Source of the DNA: Persicobacter sp. CCB-QB2
GTDB lineage: Bacteria > Bacteroidota > Bacteroidia > Cytophagales > Cyclobacteriaceae
Assembly: GCF_001274635.1 (NCBI RefSeq)
Contig: NZ_LBGV01000001.1
Coordinates: 2,108,001-2,172,000, forward strand
DNA length: 64,000 nucleotides
Direction: 5' to 3'
A model generated the notes under the pieces. It was not told where the DNA came from. It was given only the letters and a program-made list of their open reading frames with translations, and did not search any database. Every line of letters starts with the position of its first letter. The stretch's first letter is position 1. The position numbers were made by a program, and so were the translations under genes. Positions 46,472 through 56,047 of the stretch are shown here, one piece after another.

Positions 46472-47185
46472 TCACCCAACCCCCAGCCGCTTCAACACCC
46501 GGTCTTTATGTGTCTTGCCGATCGGTAAATACTGATCCAGCACCTTCAGCTGATTACCTTCCAAGCCGGTGACAAACTGAAAATTCACAATATATGATTT
46601 ATGGACACGCATAAAGTCTGCCGCAGGTAATTCGGACTCCAGCTTCGTAAGAGAAGCCAGGGCCATCACCTTTTTCTCGGGCGTATGATAACGTACATAT
46701 TCGCGCATGCCTTCTACATAGGCAATGTCTTTGACTTTGATGCGATGGTAGCGATAATCCTCTTTTACCATCAAATAGGCCTCTTCCTCTGCATTGCTAT
46801 TCGCTGCTTTTCTTCTGAGTTCAATTTGCTCCTTCGCTTTGGCCACCGCTTGCATAAAACGGGTAAGGGAAAAGGGTTTGAGTAAATAATCCACTGCCTT
46901 CACTTCATAACCTTTTATTGCATAATCAGAATAGGCCGTGGTAAAAATCACCAAAGGAGGATCTGCCAGGGTATTAAGCATTTCAAAACCGGTAAGGTCC
47001 GGCATTTGAATATCCAGCAGGAGCAAATCCACCTCCCGGGCCTTCAAAACCTCGATGGCGTCTAATGGGTTTGCGCAGCAGTCCACCAGCTCCAGCTCCG
47101 GCATTTTTTTCACATAATCGGTGAGCAAGGTTCTGGCCAATTGCTCATCATCTACGATCAGGCATTTTATTTTTTCCATTTCCAT
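46472..47185 (-). CDS. LytTR-family response regulator
   Basis: This gene encodes a 237-aa protein: receiver domain (D12, D13, phosphoacceptor D58 in LLLLDIQMPDL, K near 107 in LLKPFS) and a C-terminal LytTR DNA-binding domain (about 135-235; IKVKDIAYVEGMREYVRYH, DFMRVHKSYIVN). It pairs with the kinase gene 4 bases upstream. LytTR regulators of this kind control surface and envelope genes; the targets are unknown. Start could also be the second ATG (residue 3). Confidence 0.94.
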   Translation of the reverse strand: MEMEKIKCLIVDDEQLARTLLTDYVKKMPELELVDCCANPLDAIEVLKAREVDLLLLDIQMPDLTGFEMLNTLADPPLVIFTTAYSDYAIKGYEVKAVDYLLKPFSLTRFMQAVAKAKEQIELRRKAANSNAEEEAYLMVKEDYRYHRIKVKDIAYVEGMREYVRYHTPEKKVMALASLTKLESELPAADFMRVHKSYIVNFQFVTGLEGNQLKVLDQYLPIGKTHKDRVLKRLGVG

Positions 47186-47189
47186 GACG

Positions 47190-48281
47190 TCAGGCTTTGT
47201 TATTTTTCAGTTGTAAACGCACGCGGAAGCGATCTTCCTGCTCCACAATTTCCAATTGGTGGCTTTGAGGGTACAACAATTCCAATCGACGAGCCACATT
47301 ATGCAGCCCAATCCCACCGACTTGATCTTTGGTAAAATCTTTTTGCGGGATACTATTTTCAACTTCAAATGCCAGCCCGCTCTCTTTGGGAAGTAATTGA
47401 ATTTTCACCCATCCATGCTGCCGGTCCTCTATCTTACTATGCTTAAAGGCATTTTCCACAAAAGGAATAAAAATCATGGGGGGCACCATCATTTCCTCGG
47501 GAAAAAGGCCAAAATCTACTTCTACATTCAGCGGCTCTTCAGATTTTAACTGCTGCAAGGCAATATAGTCCTCTAAATACTGGATTTCCTTACTAATCTC
47601 TACCCTTTCCTCTTTGCAGTCATACAATATATAACGCAGCATATCGGACAGTTTTAAAATCAATTCCGGTGCTTTATCCGATTTCAGATAAGCCAGGGTA
47701 TAAATATTATTCAGGGCATTGAAGAGAAAATGCGGATTGATCTGTGATTTCAGGAAATTCAACTCACTTTGCAGTGTTTCCTCCCGAAGCTTTAAAGCCT
47801 CCCGGGCTTTTCCCATGGCAAATTTAGTCATCTCATAGGAGGTGGAAAGCAGAAGCACTAAGGCAAACTGAATGTATTGCCCAAAAAAAGCGAAGCGAAA
47901 TATTTTGCGCATATGCGGGGGCGGCCCTCCCCGAAACAGGCGTTTTTCCCTACCCGAAAGCTCATCAATATATTGCATCATCAGGTTTTGGTCCAGCTTT
48001 TCATGAAGGTAGGAAATCAACAAAATCAAAATCACGGTGAGCACAAAGTAAGTGGCCCATTTGCCCTTGTGCATATAAGCGGGAATCAGCCAGATCACAT
48101 TCAGGGCCGTCACCAAGCCCATGGCTATGATGACCATCATGGCCTTTTTATAGGAAAGTTCCCATGGTAATCTTTGAGAATAGAAGGAAACCAACATCAG
48201 ACCGTAGCCCAATCCCAGCCCCAAATAAACGAGGATTTCCCACCATCTGAGTTTTTCATTATGCTTGATTGCTAAATTCAT
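47190..48281 (-). CDS. LytS-like sensor histidine kinase
   Basis: This gene encodes a 363-aa membrane kinase with four hydrophobic segments (about 15-34, 48-68, 76-92, 132-148), then the His_kinase domain with H184 in SQINPHFLFNALN, and an ATPase region (PFVENAFKHS N-box; GIGLHNVARRLELLY G-box). No separate sensor domain is visible; the signal is probably sensed in the membrane part. It is in an operon with the LytTR regulator that follows after 4 bases. Confidence 0.93.
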   Translation of the reverse strand: MNLAIKHNEKLRWWEILVYLGLGLGYGLMLVSFYSQRLPWELSYKKAMMVIIAMGLVTALNVIWLIPAYMHKGKWATYFVLTVILILLISYLHEKLDQNLMMQYIDELSGREKRLFRGGPPPHMRKIFRFAFFGQYIQFALVLLLSTSYEMTKFAMGKAREALKLREETLQSELNFLKSQINPHFLFNALNNIYTLAYLKSDKAPELILKLSDMLRYILYDCKEERVEISKEIQYLEDYIALQQLKSEEPLNVEVDFGLFPEEMMVPPMIFIPFVENAFKHSKIEDRQHGWVKIQLLPKESGLAFEVENSIPQKDFTKDQVGGIGLHNVARRLELLYPQSHQLEIVEQEDRFRVRLQLKNNKA

Positions 48282-48394
48282 GCTTTAAAGATAAGCAGTG
48301 GAAGGAGATTGCCCTAAAAAATTCAATCAAAGGGGAGATTCACTCAATGAATGGAGGAAGTATATGGGTATTTGTTGATGCGGTTAATTTTTAT

Positions 48395-48775
48395 AACCAC
48401 TAATTGCACTAATTTACACGAATTAGATTTTTTGATTTGAGAATATCGAGAACTCCGTTGTCCTCCTCAAGGAGATCTAAAACTTCATCAGGGGAAAATC
48501 ACATCCATCCTTGATGTATCAAAACAGCAACTACACCTTCAACAAAAAATTAGTGATAATTCTTGGTTCTACCTGCTTACTGTGTGGTTTTAGAAAGCAC
48601 CAATTGCACTAATTTACACGAATTAGGTTTTTCGATTTAAGAATATCGGGCACTCCTTTGTCCTCAAGGAGATCTTAAACTTCATCATGGAAAAATCACA
48701 TCCACCCTTGACACATCAAAACAGCAACTACACCTACAACAAATAATTAGTGATAATTCGTGAAATTAGTGGTTC
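48395..48775. repeat. Two tandem copies of a ~190-bp element with inverted ends
   Basis: The left end AACCACTAATTGCACTAATT (48395) and the right end with AATTCGTGAAATTAGTGG (48755-48772) are inverted relatives. The interior is a direct duplication of about 190 bp (48405-48570 against 48598-48770) with shared text such as CACATCCA...CTTGA and ATCAAAACAGCAACTACACC. No gene is present. Confidence 0.75.
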
Positions 48776-48780
48776 AAATC

Positions 48781-48812
48781 AAAAAAAAGCCGAGTCAAAA
48801 ACCCGGCTTTTC
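48781..48812 (-). terminator. Rho-independent terminator after accC
   Basis: AAGCCGAGT pairs with ACCCGGCTT (48786-48807) with one mismatch; the plus-strand A run before it is a T run on the minus strand. It follows the accC stop at 48820. Confidence 0.75.
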
Positions 48813-48819
48813 CATTGTA

Positions 48820-50169
48820 TTATTTTTTCAAATCTTCAAAATCAAAATCTTCCAAGAATTTCGTAGTGAAGTGACCAGACTGGAAGGTCGGATCATCCAT
48901 TAACTTCAGGTGGAAAGGAATAGTGGTTTTGATCCCTTCAATCACGAATTCCTGCAAAGCACGCTTCATTCGAATGATAGCGCGGTCACGTGTACGTGCC
49001 GTCACGATCAATTTGGCGATCATAGAATCGTAGTTTGGGGGAATGATGTATCCAGCGTAAACATGAGAATCCACACGTACCCCACGACCACCAGGGAAGT
49101 GAAGGTTGGTGATTTTTCCGGGTGACGGACGGAAGTCACGTCCCGGATCCTCGGCATTGATACGACACTCAATCGATACGCGCTCAGGATAACGGTCTCC
49201 CTCTTTCACAGATTCGCCCCAGGCCATTTTGATTTGATCTTTGATCAAATCAACGCCGGTCACTTCCTCTGTAATCGGGTGCTCCACCTGAATACGGGTA
49301 TTCATCTCCATGAAGTAAAATGCACCATGCTTATCCACCAAAAATTCTACCGTACCTGCTCCTTCGTATTTTACCGCCTCTGCAGCTCGCACTGCAGCAG
49401 CTCCCATACGCTCACGCAAGTCCTGATCCAATGCTGGTGAAGGGGTTTCTTCTACCAACTTCTGGTGACGACGCTGAATGGAACAATCACGCTCTGAAAG
49501 GTGAATGGCTTTTCCGGAGCTGTCACCCAAAATCTGAATCTCTACGTGACGAGGCTCTTCAATGAACTTCTCCAAATAAAGACCATCGTTTCCAAATGCA
49601 GCAGCAGACTCACGGCGGGCATCATGCCAACCTTTTTCAAACTCTTCATCGGTATTGGCCAAACGCATACCACGTCCACCACCACCGGCAGTTGCTTTCA
49701 AAATAACCGGGTAACCCATCTCCTTCGCCAAGCCCAATCCTTGCTCCAAAGACTCCAACAAGCCTTCTGAACCCGGAATGGTAGGAACACCCGCTGCTTT
49801 CATGGTCGCCTTGGCAGTTGCCTTGTCGCCCATGCCCTGAATCATTTCAGGGGAAGCACCGATGAATTTAATTTCGTATTCCTTACAAATCTGGCTGAAT
49901 TCCGCATTCTCCGAAAGGAATCCATAACCAGGGTGAATGGCATCCGCATTGGTAATTTCCGCAGCAGAAATGATATTTGGAATTTTCAGATAAGACTCAT
50001 TCGATGGTGCCGGACCGATACAAACCGCCTCATCTGCAAATTTCACATGCAAACTATCCTTATCAGCAGTGGAATAAACCGCTACTGTTTTGATGCCCAT
50101 TTCCCGACAGGTACGAATCACGCGCATGGCGATTTCCCCACGGTTGGCAATCAGAATTTTTTTAAACAC
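48820..50169 (-). CDS. accC: Biotin carboxylase subunit of acetyl-CoA carboxylase
   Basis: This gene encodes a 449-aa ATP-grasp enzyme that carboxylates biotin on AccB, the first committed step of fatty acid synthesis. The sequence shows [18 protein letters not shown] at the N terminus, the glycine-rich ATP loop [12 protein letters not shown] (about 158-169), the [12 protein letters not shown] segment, and [14 protein letters not shown] with the active-site residues. It lies 115 bases after accB with a hairpin between, so its level may be partly uncoupled from accB. Confidence 0.97.
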   Translation of the reverse strand: MFKKILIANRGEIAMRVIRTCREMGIKTVAVYSTADKDSLHVKFADEAVCIGPAPSNESYLKIPNIISAAEITNADAIHPGYGFLSENAEFSQICKEYEIKFIGASPEMIQGMGDKATAKATMKAAGVPTIPGSEGLLESLEQGLGLAKEMGYPVILKATAGGGGRGMRLANTDEEFEKGWHDARRESAAAFGNDGLYLEKFIEEPRHVEIQILGDSSGKAIHLSERDCSIQRRHQKLVEETPSPALDQDLRERMGAAAVRAAEAVKYEGAGTVEFLVDKHGAFYFMEMNTRIQVEHPITEEVTGVDLIKDQIKMAWGESVKEGDRYPERVSIECRINAEDPGRDFRPSPGKITNLHFPGGRGVRVDSHVYAGYIIPPNYDSMIAKLIVTARTRDRAIIRMKRALQEFVIEGIKTTIPFHLKLMDDPTFQSGHFTTKFLEDFDFEDLKK

Positions 50170-50251
50170 GTTTCTGAAATTTTAGCTAATTAAAAATTAT
50201 CCAACGAAGGCAAAACCTAAAAATTGATTTTAGTTTCTACGCCTAAAAATG

Positions 50252-50282
50252 AAAAAAGCCCAAACCGTAGTCCGGGCTTTTA
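50252..50282 (-). terminator. Terminator-like hairpin between accB and accC
   Basis: AAAAGCCC pairs with GGGCTTTT (stem about 50255-50282 with imperfect centre), with a T run on the minus strand. It could lower read-through from accB to accC. Confidence 0.65.
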
Positions 50283-50284
50283 AA

Positions 50285-50782
50285 TTATTTCGTCGGATCT
50301 ACCAGGAAGAGTGGTGTATCGAATTCTACCGGAGTAGCATCGTCAACCAAAATTTCCACAATGGTTCCGCTTACATCTGACTCAATCTCATTGAACAATT
50401 TCATCGCCTCAATGATACATACGGTCTGACCTGCCTGAATCTTATCTCCTACCTGTACAAAGGCCGGAGACTCAGGGTTAGCAGATTTGTAAAAAGTACC
50501 AATCATCGGTGCCTTAACGGTAACCAAATTGGCATTAGCTGCAGGCGCTGCTTCAGAAGCAGGAGCCGCAGCTGATGCTGGTGCAGCCGCAGGGGCCGGA
50601 GCAGCAACAGGAGCAGCCGCAGCTGCTACTTGAGGAGCGGCAGCAACAGTCTCTACTACTCGAGTAGGTTGTTCTGGCTCGCGTACTACAGAGATCTTAA
50701 ATTCCTCTGTTTCAATGTTCACCTCGTTAAGTCCTGACTTAGAGATAAAGTCAATCAGGCTTTTAATCTCTGATGGTTTCAT
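50285..50782 (-). CDS. accB: Biotin carboxyl carrier protein of acetyl-CoA carboxylase
   Basis: This gene encodes a 165-aa protein with an N-terminal helical segment, an Ala/Pro-rich flexible linker (about 45-85) and a C-terminal biotinyl domain with the biotinylated lysine K128 in IIEAMKLFNEI. It carries carboxybiotin between AccC and the transcarboxylase. Located 6 bases after efp, in the cluster fabH-efp-accB-accC. Confidence 0.96.
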   Translation of the reverse strand: MKPSEIKSLIDFISKSGLNEVNIETEEFKISVVREPEQPTRVVETVAAAPQVAAAAAPVAAPAPAAAPASAAAPASEAAPAANANLVTVKAPMIGTFYKSANPESPAFVQVGDKIQAGQTVCIIEAMKLFNEIESDVSGTIVEILVDDATPVEFDTPLFLVDPTK

Positions 50783-50788
50783 AGGGTA

Positions 50789-51355
50789 TTATTCTTTAAC
50801 ACGTTCCACGTACGATCTCGTACGCGTATCGACTTTAATCTTATCACCTTGGTTGATAAACAATGGTACCTGAATTTCGGCACCTGTTTCCATGGTGGCT
50901 GGTTTCGTTGCATTAGTGGCGGTATCGCCTTTTACTCCAGGCTCCGTATAAGTCACCTCTAAAGTTACGTGGGCGGCAAGCTCACATAATAAGGCACGCT
51001 CTTCCTCGGCATGGAATAAAATTTCTACCATCTCCCCCTCTTTCATCAGATCGGCGTTTTCCACCATATCCACAGGTAGATTCACAGATTCCCAAGTGTT
51101 GGTATCCATGAAATTCAAACCGAAATCATCGGTGTAAGAATATTGATGTTGACGACGCTCTACGCGAACCGGCTCAATTTTGTGACCAGAGGAGAAAGTG
51201 TTGTCGATTACTTTTCCCGTCATCAGGTTTTTCAACTTGGTACGAACAAAAGCAGGACCTTTCCCGGGTTTAACGTGCTGGAAATCAATGATCACATACA
51301 ATCCAGACTTAAACTTAATGCACAAACCGTTTCTAATATCAGCTGTAGTTGCCAT
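50789..51355 (-). CDS. efp: Elongation factor P
   Basis: This gene encodes a 188-aa protein with KOW-like N domain and two OB domains. It relieves ribosome stalling at polyproline stretches. The loop lysine is K32 in KPGKGPAFVRTK. The C-terminal signature region (ETGAEIQVPLFINQGDKIKVDTRTRSY) is complete. No modification genes (epmA/B or earP) are seen nearby. Placed between fabH and accB, as in related genomes. Confidence 0.96.
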   Translation of the reverse strand: MATTADIRNGLCIKFKSGLYVIIDFQHVKPGKGPAFVRTKLKNLMTGKVIDNTFSSGHKIEPVRVERRQHQYSYTDDFGLNFMDTNTWESVNLPVDMVENADLMKEGEMVEILFHAEEERALLCELAAHVTLEVTYTEPGVKGDTATNATKPATMETGAEIQVPLFINQGDKIKVDTRTRSYVERVKE

Positions 51356-51479
51356 TATCTATATCTTTATTATTTTGAGTAGTTTCTTTTCTAGAATGGA
51401 AACTCCTTAAAAATTGCCCACTTTTTTTACGGCGGTCAAAAGTAAGGACTATCCTTTATTTCAACAAAATAGAAGGGAA

Positions 51480-52478
51480 TTATTTTGGGTCGTATGCCCA
51501 TTTTAGGTAAACCGCCCCCCAGGTAAAGCCTCCACCAAAGGCGGCAAGGATCAGATTATCACCCTTCTTCAGTTTACTTTCAAAATCCCATAAACACAAT
51601 GGGATAGTAGCGTTGGTGGTATTGCCGTATTTGGATATATTAATCATCACTTTCTCCTCGGGCAAACCAACACGGCGACGGGTGGCATCAATGATTCTCA
51701 AATTGGCCTGATGAGGCACCAAATAAGCGATTTCTTCCGGCGCCAATTCATTACGCTCCACAACCTGGGCTGCTACATCCGCCATTTTGGTCACCGCAAA
51801 TTTAAATACCGTTGAACCTTCCTGGTGAATTACGTGCTCATTAGCATCGATAGTCGCATGACTTGGTGGACGACGGCTCCCTCCGGCCTTCATATGCAAA
51901 TAAGGCTCTCCTACGCCATCGGACTGTAATTCGCTGTCGATGATACCGAATTCCTCTGTAGTAGGCTCCAACATCACCGCTGCCGCACCATCTCCAAACA
52001 AAACACAGGTGGTTCTATCTTTGAAATCAATTATGGAAGACATCTTATCAGCACCCACCACGACTACTTTTTTATATTTACCGGTTTCGATAAACTGAGA
52101 GCCGGTCACTATTCCATAAAGGAAGCCTGAACAAGCGGCATTCATATCATATCCGAAAGCGTTCGTTGCCCCAACGCCATGCGCAATGATATTGGCAGTA
52201 GCAGGGAAAAACATATCCGGTGTAACGGTACAACAAATCACCAAATCCACCTCTTCCGGCTTCGTTCCGGTTTTTTCCAGAAGTCCTTTCACCGCCTCAA
52301 TACCCATCACAGAAGAACCCTGATCTTCTCCCTTCAGGAAGCGTCTTTCTTTAATTCCGGTTCGGCTGACGATCCACTCATCATTCGTGTCGACGTACTT
52401 CGCCCACTCATTATTATCCATTACAAAGTCCGGAACATATCCGTGAACTCCAGTAACTGCTGCTTTTAAGTTTTCCAT
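51480..52478 (-). CDS. fabH: Beta-ketoacyl-ACP synthase III
   Basis: This gene encodes a 332-aa thiolase-fold condensing enzyme that starts fatty acid synthesis from acetyl-CoA and malonyl-ACP. The catalytic triad is visible: C116 in [10 protein letters not shown], His in VPHQANLRI (about 259) and Asn in [11 protein letters not shown] (about 289). It follows rpmF after 440 bases; plsX, often found in this slot in other bacteria, is not present. Confidence 0.97.
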   Translation of the reverse strand: MENLKAAVTGVHGYVPDFVMDNNEWAKYVDTNDEWIVSRTGIKERRFLKGEDQGSSVMGIEAVKGLLEKTGTKPEEVDLVICCTVTPDMFFPATANIIAHGVGATNAFGYDMNAACSGFLYGIVTGSQFIETGKYKKVVVVGADKMSSIIDFKDRTTCVLFGDGAAAVMLEPTTEEFGIIDSELQSDGVGEPYLHMKAGGSRRPPSHATIDANEHVIHQEGSTVFKFAVTKMADVAAQVVERNELAPEEIAYLVPHQANLRIIDATRRRVGLPEEKVMINISKYGNTTNATIPLCLWDFESKLKKGDNLILAAFGGGFTWGAVYLKWAYDPK

Positions 52479-52921
52479 GCCTGAAGGTAATTCCTAGCGC
52501 CTCTTGGCTAAATTTTGCTAATTGATCATTTTTAAAGGGCGGAAAGATACAAATAAATCTTCGCGGCTTTCACCAGCTAGATCATTTTTCGAATTTTCCC
52601 TCCCGGATTCGCAAGTCATAAGCAAAAAACAAAAACACCAAAGTATTCTGGCCTTCAGCAAAAAATTCGAAAAGAGTCTCTCTCCCTTTCGATCTTTGAC
52701 TTGCTTAGTTGGCAAATATAGGGCAAAAATTGGCAATTCTTCAAATATTCCTTAACCTCCCATTAATTTGTGTAGATTAATTCCAAGCCGTAAAATTGCA
52801 CTATTTCACTCTGAATCATCATGCTAAGCCAATACACCCTTTTTGAGTATAGAAAAAGCTTATAAAAAACAAAAGCCCCATCCAACAAAGGAACGGGGCT
52901 TCTTTAGTACTATCAACTATA
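52479..52921. other. Gene-free gap between rpmF and fabH
   Basis: This 443-base stretch shows open frames on both strands (about 70 codons), but their content is not protein-like and no start signal stands out. It includes the rpmF terminator at 52873-52901 and must carry the fabH promoter. No plsX sequence is present. Confidence 0.5.
52873..52901 (-). terminator. Rho-independent terminator after rpmF
   Basis: AAGCCCC (52873-52879) pairs with GGGGCTT (52895-52901); the minus strand continues with a T-rich run. It lies just past the rpmF stop (52922). Confidence 0.8.
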
Positions 52922-53116
52922 TTAGATAGCAGCTTCTGCTTTCTCCATGTAAACCTGACCTTTGTAGTAAAGTTTACCTTCGTGCCAGTATGCGCGGTGA
53001 CGAACGTGCGTTTCGCCAGTAGTTGGGCATACAGACAAAGTTACAGGCTCTGCCTTATAGTGTGTTCTTCTTTTGTCTCTTCTAGTTTTGGAGATCTTTC
53101 GTTTAGGATGTGCCAT
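52922..53116 (-). CDS. rpmF: 50S ribosomal protein L32
   Basis: This gene encodes a 64-aa basic protein starting [16 protein letters not shown], the L32 signature, with [17 protein letters not shown] in the middle. The zinc-finger cysteines of some L32 forms are mostly lacking (single C). It follows yceD by 29 bases, the usual pair, and a terminator ends the transcript. Confidence 0.97.
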   Translation of the reverse strand: MAHPKRKISKTRRDKRRTHYKAEPVTLSVCPTTGETHVRHRAYWHEGKLYYKGQVYMEKAEAAI

Positions 53117-53145
53117 TGCTCTAAATAATTATTAGGATTCACCAA

Positions 53146-53736
53146 TTATTTTTTCTTCAAATTCTTTAATGCCTCCCAGCGTGGGTCAACAGGCTGGTCG
53201 TCATTAGTTGCAGAATCATCGGCCTCCTCCTCAGAATCCTCCTCTGCACCCGACTGGTACACCAGTTTGCCATCGTCCCGACGGTCAGGAAGTAGTTCCG
53301 CCAATAAATCTTCTTCTTCCTCTTCCTCACGGAATTTCGGATGAAGCCTTTTCATCGGCATCCCCAGGGTCAGAAACTCATAGATGTAGTAGGCCACGTT
53401 AATTCGCAGGGTATCTTTTGTGATTACTGCAAACTCCCCGTCGTACTCCACCTCTTCGTCTCCATATTTAAAATAAGCGGTGTTTTCCACCGATATTTCC
53501 TCTTCAAAAGGCTCCAGTGAACGATCACAGATCAATTCCACCTTGGCCTCTATGTCAAAATCCATACTAATATGGCGGGACTCCTTTTTTAAGGTAATCT
53601 TCGCCAAACCGCTCCCCTTTTCAATGATGCTATGTTCAAACTCATTGAAGAGCGAATCGTCAAAATCAAGCTCATAATCATAGGATTGTAAGCCTAACTG
53701 AAAGATTTCGATGTCAAATTTCTTAAGCGTATTCAT
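53146..53736 (-). CDS. yceD: YceD/DUF177 family protein
   Basis: This gene encodes a 196-aa protein. It contains the typical central segment ELICDRSLEPFEEEI and the tail region DDQPVDPRWEALKNLKKK, matching the YceD/DUF177 family linked to 23S rRNA metabolism. It has a long acidic stretch (about 140-180). First gene of the yceD-rpmF unit. Confidence 0.92.
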   Translation of the reverse strand: MNTLKKFDIEIFQLGLQSYDYELDFDDSLFNEFEHSIIEKGSGLAKITLKKESRHISMDFDIEAKVELICDRSLEPFEEEISVENTAYFKYGDEEVEYDGEFAVITKDTLRINVAYYIYEFLTLGMPMKRLHPKFREEEEEEDLLAELLPDRRDDGKLVYQSGAEEDSEEEADDSATNDDQPVDPRWEALKNLKKK

Positions 53737-53876
53737 CGCCTTTTCTCTAACAAGGACGCAAATTTAAAAATTAATTTTAAAAATCACGCCATCAATTCAC
53801 GAATTATTTTCAACCTGCTTAAAAAAGCCTCTTGCCGGCCATAATTCTAAAATTTATTCTAAACTATCCGGAATTA

Positions 53877-55010
53877 TTAATCCTTCTCCAGCTCGCTATC
53901 AATCTCATCCTGCGGCAGATCTTTTCTGCGCGACATCTTACGATCAAGATCTTCTACCGAAACTTTTGGTCGCCTCACCTGCTCTGCATTCTCCACTCTA
54001 TTTTTACAGATATCTACTGCCATAAATAACGCTTCGAGGAAAGATTCCGGATCCGCCTTTCCCTTCCCTGCTATATCATAAGCCGTGCCATGATCCGGCG
54101 AAGTGCGCACTAATTTCAATCCGGCGGTATAATTTACCCCGGAATCAAAAGAAGCATACTTAAAAGGAATCAATCCCTGATCATGATACATGGCTAACAC
54201 GCCATCAAACTTCTTATGACTGCCGGTACCAAAAAAGCCATCTGCCGGAAATGGACCATAAACCAAATTCCCATGCTTTTTGAAATCATTTAATACCGGA
54301 CGAATCACCTCTTCTTCTTCAGACCCTAACAAGCCTTCCTCCCCGGCATGGGGATTCAAGCCCAAAACTGCCAATTTCGGCTTGGAGATTCCAAAGTCAC
54401 GCTTCAGGCTCTGAATAAAGATATTCATCTTTCTACGAAGCAAATCCTGCGTCAGCGCCTGAGGCACTTTGGCGATCGGCATATGCCCGGTCACCGTACC
54501 CACACGCAAGCCCGCATTATTACAAAGGAGCATTAAAGATTCTCCCTCCCCTGATAGCTGCGTTAAGTATTCGGTATGGCCGGGAAAATCAAAATCCTCT
54601 GACTGAATATTGTGTTTATTGATCGGGGCGGTCACCAAGGCATCAATATGTCCGGCTTTTAAATCCTCTCCCGCTGCTTTCAAAGAAGCCCAGGAAAACT
54701 GCCCGCCTACCTCAGAAGATTTACCTGCGGTAATCTCCAAAGGATCATTCCACACCTGAATCAAGTTCACCTTTCCTTCCTGCAGGCTATTGATATTATC
54801 TGCCGGATGGAAGGAAAAACCGTCAATCTTAAATCTTTTACGATAAAATAATACCACCTTCGGGGAGGCATATATCACAGGAAGACAGTAGTTGAGAATA
54901 CGACTATCCGCCAAAGCCTTTACAATAACTTCCGGCCCGATGCCATTAATATCTCCTATTGAAATACCCACTTTAGGCTTCATATCCGTAGCGGTGGACT
55001 CTTTCCTCAT
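53877..55010 (-). CDS. pdxA: 4-hydroxythreonine-4-phosphate dehydrogenase
   Basis: This gene encodes a 377-aa enzyme of the DXP-dependent pyridoxal phosphate pathway. It oxidises 4-phosphohydroxy-L-threonine. Visible features are GISIGDINGIGPEV (start), DFPGHTEYLTQL, LGLNPHAGEEGLLG, the metal-binding MYHDQGLIPFK and TSPDHGTAYDIAGKG. The ATG at residue 10 (54983) would give the usual family start; the longer form is also possible. A charged C-terminal tail (KMSRRKDLPQDEID) extends past the family end. Divergent from rsmA. Confidence 0.95.
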   Translation of the reverse strand: MRKESTATDMKPKVGISIGDINGIGPEVIVKALADSRILNYCLPVIYASPKVVLFYRKRFKIDGFSFHPADNINSLQEGKVNLIQVWNDPLEITAGKSSEVGGQFSWASLKAAGEDLKAGHIDALVTAPINKHNIQSEDFDFPGHTEYLTQLSGEGESLMLLCNNAGLRVGTVTGHMPIAKVPQALTQDLLRRKMNIFIQSLKRDFGISKPKLAVLGLNPHAGEEGLLGSEEEEVIRPVLNDFKKHGNLVYGPFPADGFFGTGSHKKFDGVLAMYHDQGLIPFKYASFDSGVNYTAGLKLVRTSPDHGTAYDIAGKGKADPESFLEALFMAVDICKNRVENAEQVRRPKVSVEDLDRKMSRRKDLPQDEIDSELEKD

Positions 55011-55179
55011 TGAATTGACGATTAAGATGAAAAAACCTTCGCCAGCACATGCCTGTCGGATATTAAAGCCGATGCATAGTGCATGGTACAGCGAATTTAT
55101 CTATTTTTGAGCCTGCAATTTAAAGCTTTTTTTGAAAAATGAAGGATTTCCCACAGGAAAGCCTTAGCAAAGGAGGCAT

Positions 55180-55187
55180 TATTTTTG
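55180..55187 (+). promoter_or_regulatory. Possible -7 element upstream of rsmA
   Basis: TATTTTTG matches the Bacteroidota -7 consensus TAnnTTTG about 57 bases before the rsmA start. No good -33 TTG is seen at the right distance, so this is tentative. Confidence 0.3.
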
Positions 55188-55243
55188 TACAAACAGATGG
55201 CCGCTGATTGGCAAGATTTACCTGATAATCCTTTAAAAATCAT

Positions 55244-56047
55244 ATGAATAACGTCAGACCAAAAAAACATTTAGGACAGCACTTCCTGACCGACCTGAAT
55301 ATTGCCCAAAAAATTGCCGATGGCATGACTGGTTATAAGGACTACCAGGAAGTACTGGAAGTAGGGCCCGGCATGGGCGTGTTGACGGACTTTTTGGTAA
55401 AACGACAGGACATTAACACGCATCTGATCGATATTGACAAGGAATCCATTGCCTACCTGCACCAGAAGTATCCGGAGCTTGGAGATCACATCATTGATGG
55501 AGATTTCCTAAAAATGGATCTCTCCAAAAGATTTGAAGGCAAAGCTTTTGGACTTATCGGCAACTTCCCTTACAACATTTCGACGCAGATTTATTTTAAA
55601 GTGCTGGAAAACCGGGATATCATTCCGGAATGTGTAGGCATGATCCAAAAAGAGGTGGCGGAACGTATTGCTTCTAAACACGGGAATAAGGTATACGGCA
55701 TTTTGAGTGTTTTAATCCAGGCATTTTATGAAGTAGAATACTTATTCACAGTTCCTCCGGGGGTTTTCAACCCGCCGCCAAAAGTAGATTCTGCCGTTAT
55801 TCGATTAAGACGAAATGAGGTAAAAGCTCTGGATTGCGATGAAAAATTATTTTTCCGTGTAGTAAAACAAGGCTTTAATAATAGAAGAAAGACGCTTCGA
55901 AATTCTTTAAAACCGCTAAATTTAAGTGATGAGCTAAGAGCCTGGGAGATGCTGGACAAACGTGCAGAGCAGCTTACCGTTGCTGATTTTGTTTTACTCA
56001 CTCAAAAAATTGAAGCAGATTGGAATTCGCAACCCCATTCGAAATAA
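55244..56047 (+). CDS. rsmA: 16S rRNA adenine(1518/1519) dimethyltransferase
   Basis: This gene encodes a 267-aa KsgA-type methyltransferase that dimethylates two adenines in helix 45 of 16S r[16 protein letters not shown] at the start, the SAM motif [11 protein letters not shown], and catalytic GNFPYNIS are present, followed by [19 protein letters not shown]. Its 3' end overlaps mgtE by 28 bases, so the two are probably translated together. Confidence 0.97.
   Translation: MNNVRPKKHLGQHFLTDLNIAQKIADGMTGYKDYQEVLEVGPGMGVLTDFLVKRQDINTHLIDIDKESIAYLHQKYPELGDHIIDGDFLKMDLSKRFEGKAFGLIGNFPYNISTQIYFKVLENRDIIPECVGMIQKEVAERIASKHGNKVYGILSVLIQAFYEVEYLFTVPPGVFNPPPKVDSAVIRLRRNEVKALDCDEKLFFRVVKQGFNNRRKTLRNSLKPLNLSDELRAWEMLDKRAEQLTVADFVLLTQKIEADWNSQPHSK

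Noticed and set aside
52518..52755. Overlapping open frames in the rpmF-fabH gap
   Set aside because: Both strands open at once, composition not protein-like, no recognisable family.
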